A stretch of 64,000 nucleotides of DNA from Heliocybe sulcata (lineage: Eukaryota; Basidiomycota; Agaricomycetes; Gloeophyllales; Gloeophyllaceae), in assembly GCA_004369045.1 (NCBI GenBank), contig ML213508.1, positions 292,532-356,531 on the forward strand, read 5' to 3'. Made by a program: the position numbers and the translations under genes. Every line of letters begins with the position of its first letter. Position 1 is the first letter of the stretch. Below the pieces are notes generated by a model. It saw nothing but the letters and a program-made list of their open reading frames with translations. It was not told where the DNA came from and did not search any database. Below are positions 60,133 through 64,000 of the stretch, one piece after another.

Positions 60133-63100
60133 ATGGACGACGGGCACTCTTCCGACGGCTCTGACTCTCCACAAGTTCTTGACAGACGCGCCATTCTCGA
60201 GCCTGCTATCCAGAGCGTCGTAGACGCGCTCGGCGGCTACGAGAACGGGCACTACCGGCTCGGCGACGAATGCTACGGGTGTCTGAAGGATCTCAAGAAA
60301 TTTTGGCGCAAAGACGACACCGACGATGAACGTACTGTCGCAAGGATATTCTGGGAGACGCGGGTGCTTCCTAACGACCTGGTGTCAATCTTGCAGGCGA
60401 CAGCGGGACAAGGGGATGTGCAAGACAAGAAGGCGATTGCGTGTCTGGACTTGATGGCGGCGATGACTTGGCCTATCGACCTTGCGGAGGAGTTGAAGGA
60501 ACTTGATGAAGAGCTGGATAAAGGGACGGACTACACTCAGCTGCTCACTAGCCACCTCCACTACAAGGCAGCCATCCTGAAGCCGGGAGTGCTCGAGTCC
60601 ATCTTCGGCGTTGTCGTGCCATGCATTGCTAAGGACAAGAGGGAGAGGAAGGAGAAGGATGTTCAGATAATCAACGTCGCTCTCTTCCTCATACGCAACC
60701 TCGCCTTCATAAAGGACCCTCCGCCCAATATGTACTCTTCGTCAGACAGGACTGAACTATCGTTTCTACAATCTAACCTTGTGAAGAGGTTGTCGGATGC
60801 TCATCTGACCGATCTCCTCATGACCATCGCGTCGAATGCTCCGGACCCCCTATATAACGGTTGGAATACGCTAGCACTGGAGATATTCTATCTATTATTC
60901 CGCGGAACTACACCAGCTTCACTATCTATGGATCAAGCGAAAGTACGTCCCTAATACTTCTTTGAAGGAAAGCGCTACATTTCGAGACTCTAGCAACCCA
61001 CTGCTGCTCTACATCGTTTGCTCGAGGCTGAACAACGCATTCGGCGCGATGTAGTCCGCAACACCACATCCAGGCATTCCCGCTTTGGCACGACTATCTC
61101 AGTAAAACTGAATCACAAACACGCGAGTGCGCATGCGGAGTCTTCGTCTGGGCTGTCCTCACAGACCTTCGTGATGCATCGCCAGCAGGCCATAAGCGGC
61201 GAGGCCGGGGGCATCATGGATCTGTCCAAGAAGTCAAAGGCGCAGAAAGGGAAGAAGGTCGACGAACTCGCTAGACAGGATAATCTTTCTATGGATGCCA
61301 GATCGATTCTGCAGACCCTAGCGCGGACGTTTGTCGAGTCTGCCTTGAATCGTACGTTTCCTCTCGGTCTTCCATGGAGGGTCCTTATGACCTGTGTCGC
61401 TAGCGTTCCTGTCTTCACTACTCAAGGACATCAAGGCCGAACGTGCCAAGATTACCGAGAAGGACAATCTCCGCCTACTCTATGTCACGAAATGGTTCCT
61501 TGAATTCTTCCTGCGGGAACGCACATCACGCAACTCGCAGAACGGGCAGCCATGGGACTTTGGCCTGATTGCAGAAGTCACAGACCGTGGCTGGATCATT
61601 TGGGTGCTCAAGCGAATGCGCGAGGCCGTCGAAGAAAAAGTACAGTGCACAGCCTACGTCTGGAATCACGCCGTTCGACACTGACAATGGTCTGCCCTTA
61701 GCCCAAACTCTGGAACGAGCTGCAAGCAGGCATCGAGTGCCTCACGCAACTGCTCTCGTTAATTGAGAACATGGTCAGCAGCATCGACGCCGATGAGAGT
61801 ATTCTTGAGGCGGCGGACGTCCTACAGCAGCAGCTAATATACAGCGGTGAAGTCCTGGACGTGGCGTTCCAGAGTCTACAGACGTACCGCGAGGGCACGC
61901 AGTCCCTGGCTTACTTACGAGCGAGCGTGGGGCTTGCGTATCATTTGTTCAGGATGCTAGAGAAATGGAGTAAGACGAAGGGAGAGATGTATGTGCGGAA
62001 GCGGGTGAAGTCCAGGAGGAAGAAGGGGAAGGGTGAGTGCCATTCGAACCTCGTTCCGTGAATGGGGAGCTGAAAGAGACGTATGAGTATAGGCAAGAGC
62101 ACGGAGGAAGGCGAGGGCGTGGCAGACGTCGAGGACATCGAGTCTGAGTCTGAGCCGGAAGAGACAGTGGGGGAGACTGCCTTGACCCTCGAAACATTCG
62201 AGCTGGTGGGTAATACTGTTAGCGCACCAAGTATGATTGCTGACGAGGACAATGCAGCGCTTCGCCCATAGCGAGATTAACCATACTCTCTTGGCATACC
62301 TGTCTCGGTACAAGGAGTTCGATGATCCCGAGGAGATGAAGCGAATAGTCAAGTTGCTTCATCGACAGGCTGTCAAAGCGAAGGCCGAGGGACTATTCTT
62401 CCAGGTACGAGGATCGTCGTCTGTGCTTGAGGTTGCCCTTAATTATGCTTTTCTAGGTATCGACCCTCGGCCTATTCAAGACTATCCTCGCAGAACAGAA
62501 GTCGCTGCCAAAGGATCAGCCGCACAAAGACCTCGTCGCTCTGATCAACTATATCTTGCGGCAGTTCTTCAAGGCCGTTGATGAAGAGCCTTTATTGATT
62601 GTTGAGGTACGTATGCTCACTGGCTCGAGGATGATGGGCCGCACTTAGTCCGCTTTCTAGGCCTTCTTCCCTAAGAACCGAGGAGCATGGAAGAAACTGT
62701 CGAGCTGGGAGCCAGAGTCCAAGGTCAAGGCGGACGAGAAGACCGTGCTCGACACCCGTTTCCCGCCGGATGTCCAAGTCAAGAAGGGCTATTCGTGGAG
62801 CGAGCAGCTGGGAATTGCGATAGCCTGCTTGACAGAGGACGGGAAGCGCGAACTGGTCGAGTGGGTCAAGGACGTACGTGCACTTGACGTTTCTCCGGTC
62901 GATGGCGAACTGATGGGACTACTCTCGTGCAGATCTTGGCGGTGGTAATCTCGCAGCGGCGGCGGATCGTCGAGGAGACGGACGGCAGCAGCTCGAAGGC
63001 TGCACTAACGAGCGACGCTGAATCAGACGATGAGGACGTGTTCATGGACAGCAAACGGGGTCCATCTGAAGAGGCGCTGGCGAAGTTTACGGATTACTGT

Positions 63101-64000
63101 AGGTGTTCTGACTTGTCTTTCCAGGAGCTTTTTTGACGTTTCGGATAGTGATTCCGTACATTGACGACGAACAAGCTGACGCTGCCACTAAGAATCCGCA
63201 CTTGAAGCTTGTTTTCCGGTTGCTCAAGTTTGGGGTTATCGATGAAGGTGATCGACAATAGTTTAACTCCTTCTAGCGGATGCTAATTGGCCTACAGACG
63301 CCGACGAGCTTGAATGGCATGTGCCCAAGGCACTCAAACCCGACGAGCTTCAAAGCAGCCGGAATGTTATCGAGCAGTTCCTCGCAAACCCTATCGACCT
63401 TGGGGGCAAGAAAGCAGCTTCAATGCTGACAAAGAAGGCCCGCCGCCGCAGGCGTCCAAGAGCGACCACTCCCGACTCTGACGCTGACATCCTCGATGAC
63501 GAGCCGGTGAAGAAGTCGAAGAAAAAGAAGGAAGCTAAAGAGTACAAATCGGCGCAGTTCATCGAAGATAGTGATGACGATGGGGCCGATATGGAGGCGT
63601 TCTTCGAGAAGGAGAAGCAGCTCAGAGAAAGGATGGCCCTGGCCGCTGCGGAGAGCGGCAAGGTCGCCACCATGCGTTCCACCGGTACCAAGAAACGCCG
63701 CAAGAGGGGTGCGGACGACAAGCCAACGCAGCGTAAGAAGCGGCGCGGCGAGTCCAGTATCCCCGAACCGCCTTCTCCGTCGAGTGAGGTGCCCGAGCAG
63801 AACAGCTCGGACAGTTCTGATGGCGAGGCTGGTATCTTGGCCTCTTCTCGCGTTTCACCCGCGAGTACCAGCCGCACGAGCCCGCCGGAGGAGGAGGAGG
63901 GGTCGCCCAAGCCGAGGGCTCGACCGCGGCCAAAGCCAAAGCCTCGATTCCGCCTCCGCACGTCGCCGCCGCCATCAGCGACTGATCCGCCTGATGCAGA
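60133..64000 (+). CDS. TOF1: Tof1/Timeless replication fork protection protein (3' end outside window)
   Basis: Tof1 (Swi1, Timeless) with Csm3 holds the replicative helicase and polymerase together at stalled forks. The ATG at 60133 gives MDDGHSSDGSDSPQVLDRRA, then AILEPAIQSVVDALGGYENG, the Timeless N-terminal signature. YRLGDECYGCLKDLKKFWRK, RIFWETRVLPNDLVSILQAT, FLIRNLAFIKDPPPNM and LTDLLMTIASNAPDPLYNGW follow, with LALEIFYLLFRG. After introns come SRHSRFGTTISVKL and LAFLSSLLKDIKAERAKITE. Later parts include VAYLQ-type helical repeats (TLARTFVES, LITLLSLIENM-like), EWVKDILAVVISQRRRIVEE, and a charged tail with KKSKKKKEAKEYKSAQFIED. The long acidic/basic tail continues to the window edge, so the protein exceeds 1100 residues. 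An in-frame extension upstream of 60133 is open but its residues are atypical. Confidence 0.92.

Overview
The window reads as nuclear DNA of a filamentous basidiomycete, most likely an agaricomycete. The genes are broken by many short introns (about 45-65 bases). The gene set is fungal: COP9 subunit 1, Nop53, Sfm1, Coq3, complex I 75 kDa subunit, CFEM protein, PDR-type ABC pump. Several families are typical of basidiomycetes: CAP10/GT90, CAP59/GT69, a capsule-associated SGNH-like protein, a STAND-type adaptor domain and a DUF659-type hAT transposase. No rRNA genes, CRISPR arrays or recognisable LTR elements were seen. Intron boundaries were placed by eye from GT..AG sites, reading frame and family alignment.

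Layout. 1-883: 5' part of an MFS exporter. 1121-5024: a complete-looking hAT DNA transposon with 8-bp target duplication. 5780-14679: kynurenine 3-monooxygenase, a LYR/Cup1-like protein head-to-head with Nop53, a small unknown protein and a universal stress protein. 16053-24134: a lone MLKL/HeLo-like adaptor domain protein, a coiled-coil protein, COP9 subunit 1, a cupin and the arginine methyltransferase Sfm1. 24529-29882: a full PDR ABC transporter. 30614-30725: a small TA-flanked inverted-repeat element. 31256-40437: a short-chain dehydrogenase, complex I 75 kDa subunit, an F-box protein and a degenerate 2OG-oxygenase-fold protein. 41710-43841: a GT90 glycosyltransferase. 45684-47695: a broken dehydrogenase copy beside its intact paralogue. 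47938-48028: tRNA-Ala(CGC) with an intron. 48360-53703: divergent ribosomal protein genes eL31 and eL34, a CFEM protein and PBDC1. 54004-58659: a head-to-head GT69 glycosyltransferase and capsule-associated SGNH-like protein. 58789-64000: COQ3 and the start of TOF1/Timeless, also head-to-head.

How the genes relate. Most are unrelated housekeeping genes. The most suggestive grouping is three homologues of Cryptococcus capsule genes within 17 kb (CAP10-like GT90, CAP59-like GT69, CAP64-like/capsule-associated protein), two of them sharing one short promoter region; this hints at a conserved glycan-building module. The two dehydrogenase paralogues and the relic record local duplication. Two xenobiotic exporters (MFS, PDR) and the transposon mark the more accessory left half. 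No wholly new system stands out. The best candidates for novelty are the lone adaptor-domain protein with its odd poly(A)-associated insertion and the oxygenase-fold protein that lacks its metal ligands.
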